Positions 1-8,522 of a stretch of DNA of 64,000 bases are shown piece by piece. The position numbers and the translations under genes were made by a program. Within the stretch, counting starts at the first letter, position 1, and each line of letters starts with the position of its first letter. Under the pieces are notes generated by a model, which saw nothing but the letters and a program-made list of their open reading frames with translations, made no database searches and had not been told where the DNA came from. The DNA comes from Bacteroides sp. AN502(2024) (GTDB lineage Bacteria > Bacteroidota > Bacteroidia > Bacteroidales > Bacteroidaceae): the NCBI RefSeq assembly GCF_041227145.1, contig NZ_JBGFSP010000003.1, forward strand, positions 2,046,001-2,110,000, in the 5' to 3' direction.

Positions 1-2
1 GT

Positions 3-197
3 ATCAAGTCTAAAGGCAGATGCAGGATTGAGCACATATTCGGTTTCGTTGAAGGAGCGATGAACGGTTCGCTTGTACGCAGCATAGGAATGATGCGCGC
101 AAAGGCTGCCAATGCTCTCACCAACCTTGTCTATAACATATTCCGATATGTACAGATCAACTATTACTCGCCACAGCTTATCACCTGCAAGGGGTAA
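3..197 (+). CDS. IS5-like transposase, C-terminal fragment
   Basis: An open frame runs in from the left edge and ends in TAA at 195-197. It encodes about 64 residues. The stretch GRCRIEHIFGFVEGAM followed by a helical tail (MMRAKAANALTNLVYN) matches the C-terminal end of DDE transposases of the IS4/IS5 group, where the arginine and glutamate near RIEHIFG belong to the YREK-type region that supplies the last catalytic glutamate. The rest of the element lies outside the window, so intactness cannot be judged. Family assignment is from motif recognition only. Confidence 0.75.
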   Translation: MKSKGRCRIEHIFGFVEGAMNGSLVRSIGMMRAKAANALTNLVYNIFRYVQINYYSPQLITCKG

Positions 198-569
198 CTG
201 TGCACATACGTGGAAAATCGTCAAAAACAATATGTCAATGAGTGGATAAACAATCACTATTGATAGCCGATCCTCTAATGAGTGACTAAACTCCGAAAGA
301 TTAATTCTGACGGAACGGCTTCCGCTCGAATTTATGAATTAATAGAACCTACCTTAATTCAAAACCGTGCGGTTATGAACAAAATTCACCTCTGCCTCCT
401 TTCCGTTGTGAGAATTTGGCTCTCCCCCGATAGAAAGTTTTATTTTATTCCGTATTTATTCTGCGAAAGTTCCGAAGAAGTAACGGTTAAAGGAAAAAAT
501 AGAGAAGGCCAAACCGGAACGGTTGGAAGAAGATTTAGAGTTTTTCTTTCGTTTTAAATGGATAATGTG
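198..569. other. Non-coding stretch between IS and ATPase gene
   Basis: No convincing gene is seen. A 91-codon frame at 282-557 has a composition unlike protein and no family resemblance. The right end of the insertion sequence must lie in here, but without the left end its terminal inverted repeat cannot be identified. Confidence 0.5.
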
Positions 570-577
570 TATATTCG
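570..577 (+). promoter_or_regulatory. -7 promoter element of DUF4143 ATPase gene
   Basis: TATATTCG matches the Bacteroides -7 consensus TAnnTTTG with one mismatch. It lies directly before the palindromic operator-like block at 588-633 and about 60 bases before the ATG. No clear -33 TTTG is seen. Confidence 0.4.
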
Positions 578-587
578 CACGAAACTC

Positions 588-633
588 ATATCAGAAATGT
601 GTAATGAATCACATTTCTGATATCAAAAATGTG
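588..633. promoter_or_regulatory. Palindromic operator-like block before ATPase gene
   Basis: ATATCAGAAATGTG (588-601) and its perfect reverse complement CACATTTCTGATAT (610-623) are separated by 8 bases. A third copy, TATCAAAAATGTG (621-633, one mismatch), overlaps the right arm in the forward direction. The block sits between the -7 element and the start codon, so it could be a repressor site or an mRNA hairpin that covers the start. Confidence 0.6.
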
Positions 634-636
634 ATC

Positions 637-1962
637 ATGATGTTCGAAAGAGATATTATCAGGCAATTGTTGGCATGGAAAGTAAACGTGAACAGGAAGC
701 CGCTCGTTATTTACGGGGCTCGTCAAGTAGGAAAAACATGGGTTTTGAAATATTTCGGGAAGGAATATTTCGAGGATGTCGCCTATTTTAGTTTGGATAA
801 GGATGAAAGCGGGCTTTGTGATATCTTTAAAACGACCAAAGACCCTAAGCGAATTATTCAGCAATTGTCTTTTTTGCATGGAAGGAAAATCAATTCTCAA
901 ACAACTTTACTCATATTGGATGAGATTCAGGAGTGTAATGAGGCACTGAATGCATTGAAATATTTTTGTGAGGAAGCTCCTGAGTATGCGGTAGCTTGTG
1001 CCGGCTCTTTATTAGGTATTTATTTGAATCATATAGGCAATTCTTTTCCGGTGGGAAAGGTGAATCATCTGTTCATGTATCCTCTTACTTTTACGGAATT
1101 TCTGAAAATAAAAGACTCGAACATGTATGAGTATATGTGTTCCATTAAGGAGATAGCGCCTCTTCCTCAGATATTTTTCGATAAGTTGAGGGAGGCATTT
1201 ATTGCCTATTCCATTTGTGGTGGTATGCCCGAGCCTGCTACTTTAATGATTGACTTCAATAATATGGAGAAAGTGGATTCGGCACTTCGGGATATCTTGA
1301 ATGATTATGCATTGGACTTTGTAAAACATACTACGCCGGCATTGGCTCCTCGCATCAATTATGTCTGGAATTCCCTGCCTTCACAACTGGCGAAGGAGAA
1401 CCGTAAATTTGTTTATCAATTGGTGCGTCCCGGCGCCCGTGCTCGTGAGTATGAAGAGGCTATTCTGTGGCTGGAGCAGGCGGGACTTATCAATAAGGTT
1501 GTATTGAGCAAGTCACCCAAGTTGCCATTGAAAGCGTATGATGATTTGAGTGCATTTAAGCTTTACGCATTAGATGTAGGATTGTCAAGACAGTTGTCGG
1601 AACTGGACGCAAGTGTTTTACTTCTGTCTACTCCCGGGTATACGGAATATAAGGGAGCGTTGGCAGAAAATTATGTATTGCAGAGTCTTACGGTGCAGTT
1701 CCAGACATCTTTCAGGTATTGGACTTCCGGTAATAAGGCTGAGGTAGACTTTTTACTTCAATATGGCAATCATATTTATCCGATAGAAGTGAAAGCAGAC
1801 CAAAACATAACAGGTAAAAGTCTGATTCAGTATGAGAAACTTTTTCAGCCCGCTTGTCGAATTCGGTACTCAATGCTGAATTTGAAACAAGATGGTAATT
1901 TGATTAATATTCCTCTGTTTTTGGCAGATAAGACAAAAGAACTATTGAAGGATAAAAGTTGA
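637..1962 (+). CDS. AAA-type ATPase with DUF4143 domain
   Basis: Protein of 441 residues if it starts at 637 (ATG at 640 is equally possible; the longer open frame reads through the promoter and palindrome). Walker A GARQVGKT is at about residues 27-34 and Walker B LLILDEIQE at about 91-99, followed by CAGSLLG, typical of the AAA_14 domain. The C-terminal half is DUF4143 and ends with EVDFLLQ...PIEVKA, which resembles a PD-(D/E)xK nuclease core. Many such genes occur per Bacteroides genome; their role is not established, though links to mobile DNA or defence have been suggested. It stands alone between an IS and an esterase gene. Family assignment is firm, function unknown. Confidence 0.88.
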   Translation: MMFERDIIRQLLAWKVNVNRKPLVIYGARQVGKTWVLKYFGKEYFEDVAYFSLDKDESGLCDIFKTTKDPKRIIQQLSFLHGRKINSQTTLLILDEIQECNEALNALKYFCEEAPEYAVACAGSLLGIYLNHIGNSFPVGKVNHLFMYPLTFTEFLKIKDSNMYEYMCSIKEIAPLPQIFFDKLREAFIAYSICGGMPEPATLMIDFNNMEKVDSALRDILNDYALDFVKHTTPALAPRINYVWNSLPSQLAKENRKFVYQLVRPGARAREYEEAILWLEQAGLINKVVLSKSPKLPLKAYDDLSAFKLYALDVGLSRQLSELDASVLLLSTPGYTEYKGALAENYVLQSLTVQFQTSFRYWTSGNKAEVDFLLQYGNHIYPIEVKADQNITGKSLIQYEKLFQPACRIRYSMLNLKQDGNLINIPLFLADKTKELLKDKS

Positions 1963-2187
1963 AAGTGTCTTTTGAAGAAATCAGTAGCTTAAAAAGGAAT
2001 ATTTACTCATTGGAGAAGGACTATTTTTAATTAGAATTTCGTAATATTGCATTTTAAAAGAAACATGAATAGCCGGATATAAGGTAGTTGCCAGCTGATG
2101 TTTTATGTGAGATGATGAGTCCGGACAGTAAATGGGTTGGATACCGCTTATTGGGAAAGAATACGAAATACTGAAATAAATAAGATC

Positions 2188-2988
2188 ATGAAAAAGATTT
2201 GCTTTCTTCTCATTTTGCTTTGTACTTGCATTGTTCAAGCACAAAATGTTTATCACACGGACAAGGATATATCTTATGTCTCCGGTTCCGAAACGGATAC
2301 CTATCGTCTGGAACGTTGTAAACTGGATATTTATTATCCTGAAAACAAGAAGGATTTCGCAACTGTTGTCTGGTTTCACGGTGGTGGTATGGAGGGTGGA
2401 AATAAATTTATCCCCAAAGAACTGAGAGAACAAGGGTTTGCAGTAGTGGCGGTGAATTATCGTTTGAGTCCGAAGGCAAAGAATCCGGCTTACATTGAAG
2501 ATGCGGCTGAAGCTGTGGCATGGGTTTTCAAGAATATTGATAAATATGGTGGCTGTAAAGATCGTATTTTTGTTTCCGGCCATTCTGCGGGAGGTTATCT
2601 TTCGTTGATTCTGGCGATGGATAAAAAGTACATGGCAGCATACGGAGCAGATGCCGATAGTGTGGCTGCCTATCTTCCGGTTAGTGGTCAGACGGTGACA
2701 CATTTCACTATTCGTAAGGAACGTGGTTTACCTGACGGTATTCCGGTGGTTGATGAGTATGCTCCGGTAAATAAGGCTCGCAAGGAAACGGCTCCTCTTG
2801 TGCTGATTACAGGGGATAAACATTTGGAGATGGCGGCAAGATATGAAGAAAATGCGCTGCTGGAAGCTGTCTTGAAAAGTATAGGTAACAAGAGAGTGAC
2901 TTTATACGAAATGCAAGGATTCGATCATGGTCAAGTACTCGGTCCGGCATGTTATCTGATTGCAGATTATGTGAAGAAGTTCAAATAA
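2188..2988 (+). CDS. Exported alpha/beta-hydrolase (esterase)
   Basis: Protein of 266 residues. The start at 2188 gives a clean signal peptide (MKKICFLLILLCTCIVQAQ), whereas the longer frame from 2137 adds a hydrophilic extension. The oxyanion motif is HGGG (VVWFHGGGMEGG), the nucleophile elbow GHSAGG, and a late histidine sits in GFDHGQ; these are the marks of the hormone-sensitive-lipase/BD-FAE-like carboxylesterases. It probably acts in the periplasm or at the surface on an ester substrate (acetylated or feruloylated glycan, or a short-chain ester). No glycan-utilisation genes are adjacent, so the substrate is not predicted. Confidence 0.85.
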   Translation: MKKICFLLILLCTCIVQAQNVYHTDKDISYVSGSETDTYRLERCKLDIYYPENKKDFATVVWFHGGGMEGGNKFIPKELREQGFAVVAVNYRLSPKAKNPAYIEDAAEAVAWVFKNIDKYGGCKDRIFVSGHSAGGYLSLILAMDKKYMAAYGADADSVAAYLPVSGQTVTHFTIRKERGLPDGIPVVDEYAPVNKARKETAPLVLITGDKHLEMAARYEENALLEAVLKSIGNKRVTLYEMQGFDHGQVLGPACYLIADYVKKFK

Positions 2989-3017
2989 TATAGTTATAAA
3001 TAAGAATAGATTGAAAG

Positions 3018-3357
3018 ATGAAAACACGCAGTGATGCTTTTCTGTTTGAGAACGAATTGGATTGGGAGAAACCGGCTCCGGGAATCCGCCGCCAGATAAT
3101 GGGGTATGACGGTCAACTGATGATGGTGAAAGTGGAATTTGAGAAAGGGGCCGTAGGTTCTATGCATCAACATTATCATAGCCAGGCTACTTATGTCGCA
3201 AGCGGTAAGTTTGAATTGACCATTGGCGACCGGAAAGAAATTCTCTCTACAGGTGATGGGTATTATGTAGAGCCTGACCAGCCTCATGGATGTTTGTCTG
3301 GAAGCAGGTGTATTGATTGATACATTCACTCCTATGAGAGCTGATTTCTTGGCATAA
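3018..3357 (+). pseudogene. Cupin-domain protein, frameshifted near its C-terminus
   Basis: The frame from 3018 encodes a small cupin: GAVGSMHQHYHSQATYVASGKFELTIGD supplies the HxH motif, and YVEPDQPHG the last histidine. It then runs off into LSGSRCID and stops at 3318-3320. One base further on, the next frame reads VCLEAGVLIDTFTPMRADFLA and stops at 3355-3357, which is the expected cupin ending. A shift of one base (extra) or two bases (missing) at about 3290-3292 explains this. The protein would be about 112 residues when intact. Most metal-binding residues lie before the break, so a shortened protein could still fold. A sequencing error is the alternative. Confidence 0.7.
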
Positions 3358-3376
3358 TATCTGGCAGGAAGTCAGA

Positions 3377-3409
3377 CAGATGTGGTATGAATTTACCACA
3401 TCTGTGGTA
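3377..3409. promoter_or_regulatory. Overlapping alternative palindromes upstream of cysK
   Basis: CAGATGTGGTA (3377-3387) pairs perfectly with TACCACATCTG (3394-3404). The second arm also pairs with TGTGGTA (3403-3409), giving the 16-base palindrome at 3394-3409. The two structures exclude each other. The block ends 23 bases before the cysK -7 element, so it may be an operator or the terminator of the cupin gene. Confidence 0.5.
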
Positions 3410-3432
3410 TTTATCCTGAATAGAATCCGCAC

Positions 3433-3440
3433 TATCTTTG
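3433..3440 (+). promoter_or_regulatory. -7 promoter element of cysK
   Basis: TATCTTTG is a perfect TAnnTTTG match, 40 bases before the cysK start codon. Confidence 0.65.
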
Positions 3441-3480
3441 TCACAGATTAAAAAATGAGAGAAATTTAAAACCGATATAT

Positions 3481-4428
3481 ATGGAAAAGATAGCAAGAAA
3501 ATTGACGGATTTGGTAGGCAACACTCCGCTATTGGAACTTAGTAACTATAATACAAGTAACGAATTGAAAGCTCGTCTGATTGTAAAGATTGAATCTTTT
3601 AATCCGGCTGGAAGCGTGAAGGACCGTATAGCATTGGCTATGATTGAGGATGCAGAAACGAAAGGTATTTTGCATCCCGGAGCAACAATCATTGAACCGA
3701 CCAGCGGAAATACCGGTGTGGGATTGGCTTTTGTTTCAGCCGCTAAAGGCTATAAACTGATTCTGACGATGCCTGATACCATGAGTATCGAACGGCGTAA
3801 TCTTTTGAAGGCTTTAGGGGCGGAATTAGTGCTGACTCCCGGTGCGGATGGCATGAAAGGAGCCATTGCCAAAGCTGAAGAACTGAAAGCGGTCACTCCG
3901 GGAGCGGTTATCTTACAACAATTTGAGAATCCTGCTAATCCTGCCATGCATTTACGAACTACCGGTCTGGAAATATGGAGAGATACCGAGGGGAAAGTTG
4001 ATATCTTTGTGGCCGGAGTGGGTACTGGCGGGACAGTTAGCGGTGTAGGTGAAGCGTTGAAGATGCGTGATCCGAGCGTAAAGATCGTGGCGGTAGAACC
4101 CTCTGATTCTCCGGTACTGTCGGGAGGAAAACCTGGTCCTCATAAGATTCAGGGGATCGGTGCAGGATTTGTTCCTAAAACGTACAAGGCTTCTGTCGTA
4201 GATGAAATTATTCAGGTGCAGAATGATGATGCCATTCGTACGAGTCGTGAACTGGCCAAACAGGAAGGTTTATTGGTGGGTATATCTTCGGGAGCAGCTG
4301 TATATGCCGCTACGGAACTGGCGAAGCGACCGGAAAATGTGGGGAAGATGATCGTTGCTCTGCTTCCTGATACTGGAGAACGTTACCTGTCTACCATTTT
4401 GTATGCCTTTGAGGAATATCCTTTGTAA
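3481..4428 (+). CDS. cysK: Cysteine synthase A (O-acetylserine sulfhydrylase)
   Basis: Protein of 315 residues, the usual CysK length. It replaces the acetyl group of O-acetylserine with sulfide to make cysteine, using PLP in the cytoplasm. The PLP lysine is K47 in NPAGSVKDR. The substrate loop is TSGNTG at about 74-79. The phosphate-binding [10 protein letters not shown] and the C-terminal SSGAA motif are all present. It has its own promoter with a palindrome upstream and is followed by a convergent gene. The adjoining cupin gene is too general to suggest a pathway link. Confidence 0.95.
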   Translation: MEKIARKLTDLVGNTPLLELSNYNTSNELKARLIVKIESFNPAGSVKDRIALAMIEDAETKGILHPGATIIEPTSGNTGVGLAFVSAAKGYKLILTMPDTMSIERRNLLKALGAELVLTPGADGMKGAIAKAEELKAVTPGAVILQQFENPANPAMHLRTTGLEIWRDTEGKVDIFVAGVGTGGTVSGVGEALKMRDPSVKIVAVEPSDSPVLSGGKPGPHKIQGIGAGFVPKTYKASVVDEIIQVQNDDAIRTSRELAKQEGLLVGISSGAAVYAATELAKRPENVGKMIVALLPDTGERYLSTILYAFEEYPL

Positions 4429-4604
4429 TGGATCTCATCTAATTCGTTTATATAATAAATTTAGGCACGGATTGTACGGATCTACGTAATTACAGTGCTA
4501 GCCAAATGTGCCTATCCAAAGTTCTTTTTCAGTTTATCGCAGAATAGTGTTTGGGTAGATTCGTCCGGTGTGGTCGTAGGCCGAACCATATTCCGGAAAC
4601 CGTT

Positions 4605-5084
4605 TCATGGCTTTTCGTTGGCTCGCAAACCGAAGACTTTTCCCGTCATCTGCTCGATGGGCACTTTCCATACTCTGACATTGAGTACCGCAGGATCGGA
4701 ATAGTTGAACTCATTATCCGTGTAATGATGCATGATAATGTCCAATGCACGGCGTTTATGGTCCATTTCTTCGATGAATTCCACTTGCCCGCGACACATC
4801 GCACTTTCGGAACGCATACTGTAACTGCAGGCTACTTTTTCGTGCTGGTAAACGAGCTTATGACCGACGCTGAAAGTGATGCATACATTATTATTATGTT
4901 CCAACATCTCCAACTTGCTGCCTTCAGGACCCGAATGAAGGTATATGATGCCATTCTCATAACCGAAGTTCATCGGAACTACGTAGGGATTACCTTTTAA
5001 ATCCGTGATGCCTACAAAACAGACATCGCAACGGAGAATAATGGATTCGATTCGTTGTTTATCTTCGATAATGACAGTCTTCAT
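4605..5084 (-). CDS. PNPOx-like flavin-binding protein
   Basis: Protein of 159 residues with the split-barrel fold of the pyridoxamine-5-phosphate oxidase/NimA-type family: GNPYVVPMNFGYENGIIYLHSGPEGSKLEMLEHNNNVCITFSVG, later VWKVPIEQMTGKVFG. Members bind FMN or F420-like cofactors; some Bacteroides relatives reduce nitroimidazoles (Nim), but membership does not prove this. It ends in TGA at 4605-4607, and the same frame stays open for another 30 codons, probably by chance. It lies just downstream of rnr on the same strand (4-base gap) and may be cotranscribed with it. Confidence 0.8.
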   Translation of the reverse strand: MKTVIIEDKQRIESIILRCDVCFVGITDLKGNPYVVPMNFGYENGIIYLHSGPEGSKLEMLEHNNNVCITFSVGHKLVYQHEKVACSYSMRSESAMCRGQVEFIEEMDHKRRALDIIMHHYTDNEFNYSDPAVLNVRVWKVPIEQMTGKVFGLRANEKP

Positions 5085-5088
5085 ACCT

Positions 5089-7245
5089 TTACTTTTCTAT
5101 TAATTCAAAGTCCAATTGTTTCTTTTCCAAATTGGCACGAGCTATACGGACAGTGATAGCGTCTCCCAAACTATATATCTTGTTTTTGCGGCGTCCGCGA
5201 AGGCAATAGTTCTTCTCGTCGAATTCATAATAATCATCATCCAGGTCACGGACAGGAACCAGACCTTCACATTTGTTTTCGTTCAGTTCTACATAGAGTC
5301 CCCATTCGGTGACACCGGAGACTACACCATCATAAATTTGCCCCAGACGTTCGCTCATGAATTCCACCTGTTTGTATTTGATGGAAGCGCGTTCGGCATT
5401 GGCTGCGATTTGTTCCATGTTCGAGCTGTGGTCGCAGAGGTCTTCGTATTTTGCTTCGGATACACTGCGTCCTCCGTCCATATACTTCGTTACCAGACGG
5501 TGTACCATCATGTCCGGGAAACGGCGGATGGGTGAAGTAAAGTGGGTGTAATATTCGAATGCCAGTCCGTAGTGACCGATATTGTGGGTTGAATAACGTG
5601 CTTTTTGCATGGCACGGATAGATACCGTTTCAATCAGGTTCTCTTCTTTCTTTCCATGAATATCATCCAATAAGTGATTGATGGATTTTGAGATATCAGT
5701 CTTTGTTCCGCTTGTACGGATTTTGTAGCCGAAGCGGGCGATGAACTGTGACAAGTTCTCCAACTTCTCCGGATCGGGAAGGTCGTGGATACGGTAAGGA
5801 AGTACTTTGGGCTTTTTATTTTTGGGAACTTTACCGACGAATTCTGCTACTGTTTTATTAGCAAGCAACATGAACTCTTCTACCAGTTTATTGGCATCTT
5901 TTGATTCCTTGAAGTAAACGCTGATTGGTTTTCCTTTCTCGTCAATTTGGAACTTCACTTCGTAGCGGTCGAAATTGATGGCTCCTGCAGAGAAACGTTT
6001 GTCGCGCAGTGCTTTGGCAATCGTATCTAATGTGAGCACTTCTTCTTTGAAGTCTCCCTCTTTTGTTTCAATGATTTGTTGTGCCTCTTCGTAGGTGAAG
6101 CGGCGGTCGGAGTTGATTACTGTATGTACGATGCGTGAGTCTTTGACTTCTCCTTTTTCTGTAATATCGAAGATGACGGAGAAGGCTAGTTTTTCCTCGT
6201 TCGGTCGGAGTGAACAAATGAAGTTACACAGCCGTTCGGGAAGCATCGGGATGGTACGGTCTACTAAATAGACGGAAGTTGCCCGTTTTTCCGCTTCTTT
6301 GTCGATGATTCCTCCCTCTTTTACGTAATGTGTCACATCGGCGATGTGTACACCCACTTCCCACAATCCGTTTTTCAGCTTGCGAATGGAAAGTGCATCG
6401 TCAAAGTCTTTTGCATCTTTCGGGTCGATAGTGAAAGTCGTTACCTTACGGAAATCCTCACGTTTGGCAATCTCTTCTGCAGAAATCTCGGCAGGAATTT
6501 TGTCTGCTGCTGTCTCTACAGATTTCGGATATACATACGGCAGACCGAATTCAGCAAGAATAGCGTGCATCTCGGTAGTGTTGTCGCCAGCCTGACCTAA
6601 TATATCTATCACTTGTCCGATAGGATTCTTTGCCTTGTCCGGCCATTCGGTTATTTTTACGATCGCTTTATCTCCGGTCTTTCCGCCTTTCAGCTTATCT
6701 TTCGGAATGAAGATATCATTGGCAAGCGTACGGTTCTCCGTCACCAGAAAGGCATAGGACTTGGCTACTTCCAGTGTGCCGACAAAAGTATCATTAGCAC
6801 GTTCCAGTATTTCTATTACTTCTCCTTCAGCTTCTCTGTTCTTCCGTTTAGCATAAAAAGCAATCTTTACTTTGTCATTGTTCATGGCGTGTGCCGAATT
6901 GCGTTCAGCCACAAATATCGGTTCGCCTCCTCCTTCAGGGATAAAGGAATTCTTGCCATTGCTTTTCCGTTGGAAAATGCCTGTCATCTCCGTTCCATGA
7001 TTGTTGAGGCGGAACTTCCCTTTTTCTACTTCGGAAATATAATCGTCAGCTGAAAGGTCATGTAATATATCGATGCATAACATTTTTTGCGGGTGGGTAG
7101 TGAGACGCAGTTCCGAGAAAATATATTTCATACTTAAGGTCTCGCTGGATTTGGCATGGAAAAAGTCTATTAATAACGCTGCCAGCTCTTTCTTACTCAT
7201 TCTTTTGCCGGCCTTCTTCTCTTTCTTTTCTTTCTTTTTCGCCAT
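5089..7245 (-). CDS. rnr: Ribonuclease R
   Basis: Protein of 718 residues, the normal length for Bacteroides RNase R. This processive 3'-5' exoribonuclease degrades structured RNA in the cytoplasm. A lysine-rich N-terminus and winged-helix (about 15-60) precede two cold-shock domains. The RNB catalytic core carries TIDPKDAKDFDDAL, whose aspartates bind magnesium, and an S1 domain (QIYDGVVSGVTEWGLYVEL) sits near the C-terminus. The start gives MAKKKEKKEKK. The PNPOx-like gene follows after 4 bases. Confidence 0.95.
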   Translation of the reverse strand: MAKKKEKKEKKAGKRMSKKELAALLIDFFHAKSSETLSMKYIFSELRLTTHPQKMLCIDILHDLSADDYISEVEKGKFRLNNHGTEMTGIFQRKSNGKNSFIPEGGGEPIFVAERNSAHAMNNDKVKIAFYAKRKNREAEGEVIEILERANDTFVGTLEVAKSYAFLVTENRTLANDIFIPKDKLKGGKTGDKAIVKITEWPDKAKNPIGQVIDILGQAGDNTTEMHAILAEFGLPYVYPKSVETAADKIPAEISAEEIAKREDFRKVTTFTIDPKDAKDFDDALSIRKLKNGLWEVGVHIADVTHYVKEGGIIDKEAEKRATSVYLVDRTIPMLPERLCNFICSLRPNEEKLAFSVIFDITEKGEVKDSRIVHTVINSDRRFTYEEAQQIIETKEGDFKEEVLTLDTIAKALRDKRFSAGAINFDRYEVKFQIDEKGKPISVYFKESKDANKLVEEFMLLANKTVAEFVGKVPKNKKPKVLPYRIHDLPDPEKLENLSQFIARFGYKIRTSGTKTDISKSINHLLDDIHGKKEENLIETVSIRAMQKARYSTHNIGHYGLAFEYYTHFTSPIRRFPDMMVHRLVTKYMDGGRSVSEAKYEDLCDHSSNMEQIAANAERASIKYKQVEFMSERLGQIYDGVVSGVTEWGLYVELNENKCEGLVPVRDLDDDYYEFDEKNYCLRGRRKNKIYSLGDAITVRIARANLEKKQLDFELIEK

Positions 7246-7393
7246 AATATATGGAATTTATTAGTAGTTCAATCATTGATGGGATACAAAGTAAACAAAT
7301 TTTTGGTTAGTTTGTTGTTAAGGTCTGTTTATTTTTTCATTTGCTTTTGGGCGAAGCATTAATTTGATAGAGATATATCGCTTTGGAAGATTT

Positions 7394-8281
7394 TTATTTT
7401 ACTGCTAAATTCTTACGATATTCACTCAATGAATAGCCTGTTTGCCGTTTAAAGAATTTAGTTAGTGTAACTTGGTCCGGGAAATTGAGGTTGTTCGCTA
7501 TCTGTTGCATTGTATCATTCGTATTTTCCAATTGCTTGGCTATCTCACCCACAAGAGAAAGACAAATCCAATCATAAGCGGTTTTGTCTGTTTGACATTT
7601 CACTATGCGATTCAAATACTGAGGAGTGATACATAATTTCGACGCATAGAACCCCACAGAGTGTTCCCGGCAGATGTACATGGTCAGCAACTTCATAAAC
7701 GTGATAAAGATTTCTTTTTTTCGTCCTCCGGTCTGCATCTTCCTGTTTTTTGCTTCTCTACGAATGTGTATATCAGCAAGATCCATAAGAAACAACCAGA
7801 TCGAGCATTTTATCATCTCATTACGGAAAATATGTTCCTCATTCAAACTCGCCTTTTCCAAACAATCCATACGGTATTTGAATATCGGCATGATGTCGGG
7901 TTCCAATACATTGACTGGTTGCTCGTGTGCCTTTTCAGTAAGGGTAAAAGGTATTGGCGGACTATTTTTGAGAAGAGCGGCAATATAAGGATCCGTGCAA
8001 GCCATCAGATGGGCTTTGATATTACCGGATGCCGATAAAAGCTCTATGGATGGTTCGCTGATGAAATGTCCGTAAGCATTTTGAACCAAGTGGAATAGTT
8101 TGCCCTTGAATTTCACATCGAGGGCTCCTTCTTCCACCAGTATATGGACAACCATTCGGGAATCTCCTTCGGACAGTTCACATGGTTTGAATAGTTCCTC
8201 GGGAGTTATTTTCCAAATCAGAAACCCGTTTTCTGCTACATGGCAATATTTCCTTATGTGTGCAAAATCGTTGAAATTCAT
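7394..8281 (-). CDS. AraC-family transcriptional regulator
   Basis: Protein of 295 residues with an N-terminal cupin-like sensing half and a C-terminal AraC double helix-turn-helix: HSVGFYASKLCITPQYLNRIVK and TMQQIANNLNFPDQVTLTKFFKRQTGYSLSEYRKN. It is divergent from the RND efflux operon across 241 bases that hold three TGTTTCAGA repeats, so it is very likely the local regulator of the pump. The inducer is unknown. Confidence 0.9.
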   Translation of the reverse strand: MNFNDFAHIRKYCHVAENGFLIWKITPEELFKPCELSEGDSRMVVHILVEEGALDVKFKGKLFHLVQNAYGHFISEPSIELLSASGNIKAHLMACTDPYIAALLKNSPPIPFTLTEKAHEQPVNVLEPDIMPIFKYRMDCLEKASLNEEHIFRNEMIKCSIWLFLMDLADIHIRREAKNRKMQTGGRKKEIFITFMKLLTMYICREHSVGFYASKLCITPQYLNRIVKCQTDKTAYDWICLSLVGEIAKQLENTNDTMQQIANNLNFPDQVTLTKFFKRQTGYSLSEYRKNLAVK

Positions 8282-8369
8282 ATTTGTTTATTTTAGCCAA
8301 ATGCAAAGTAACTACATTTTATTGTGAATCAATAGCAAATACCGACAATAATAGTAAAATCAACGCATT

Positions 8370-8440
8370 TGTTTCAGAATAGCCAAGCCCTGTTTCAGAA
8401 TAACTAAGGGGTATGTTTTTTTTTTCTGACTGTTTCAGAT
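8370..8440. promoter_or_regulatory. Three operator-like repeats between regulator and efflux operon
   Basis: TGTTTCAGAATA occurs at 8370-8381 and 8391-8402, spaced exactly 21 bases (two helical turns), and TGTTTCAGAT at 8431-8440, 40 bases further (about four turns). All point the same way. This spacing is usual for direct-repeat half sites of AraC-family proteins. They lie 50-120 bases before the -7 element of the efflux operon. Confidence 0.6.
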
Positions 8441-8490
8441 TTGACAAACACTGTACACTTGAAAATAGATGTCCCGATTGATTGTTCTCT

Positions 8491-8498
8491 TAATTTTG
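8491..8498 (+). promoter_or_regulatory. -7 promoter element of efflux operon
   Basis: TAATTTTG fits TAnnTTTG and lies 24 bases before the start codon of the adaptor gene, leaving a short leader. No good -33 box is seen, which fits an activator-dependent promoter. Confidence 0.5.
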
Positions 8499-8522
8499 CA
8501 GCCAAAAACAAGAAACATTAAT

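Noticed and set aside
282..557. 91-codon ORF next to the left IS
   Set aside because: No family resemblance, and it ends just before a promoter element; looks like chance.
4495..4604. C-terminal extension of the PNPOx-like protein through a TGA
   Set aside because: The frame stays open 30 codons after the stop, but its composition does not resemble the family and a normal C-terminus is already present.
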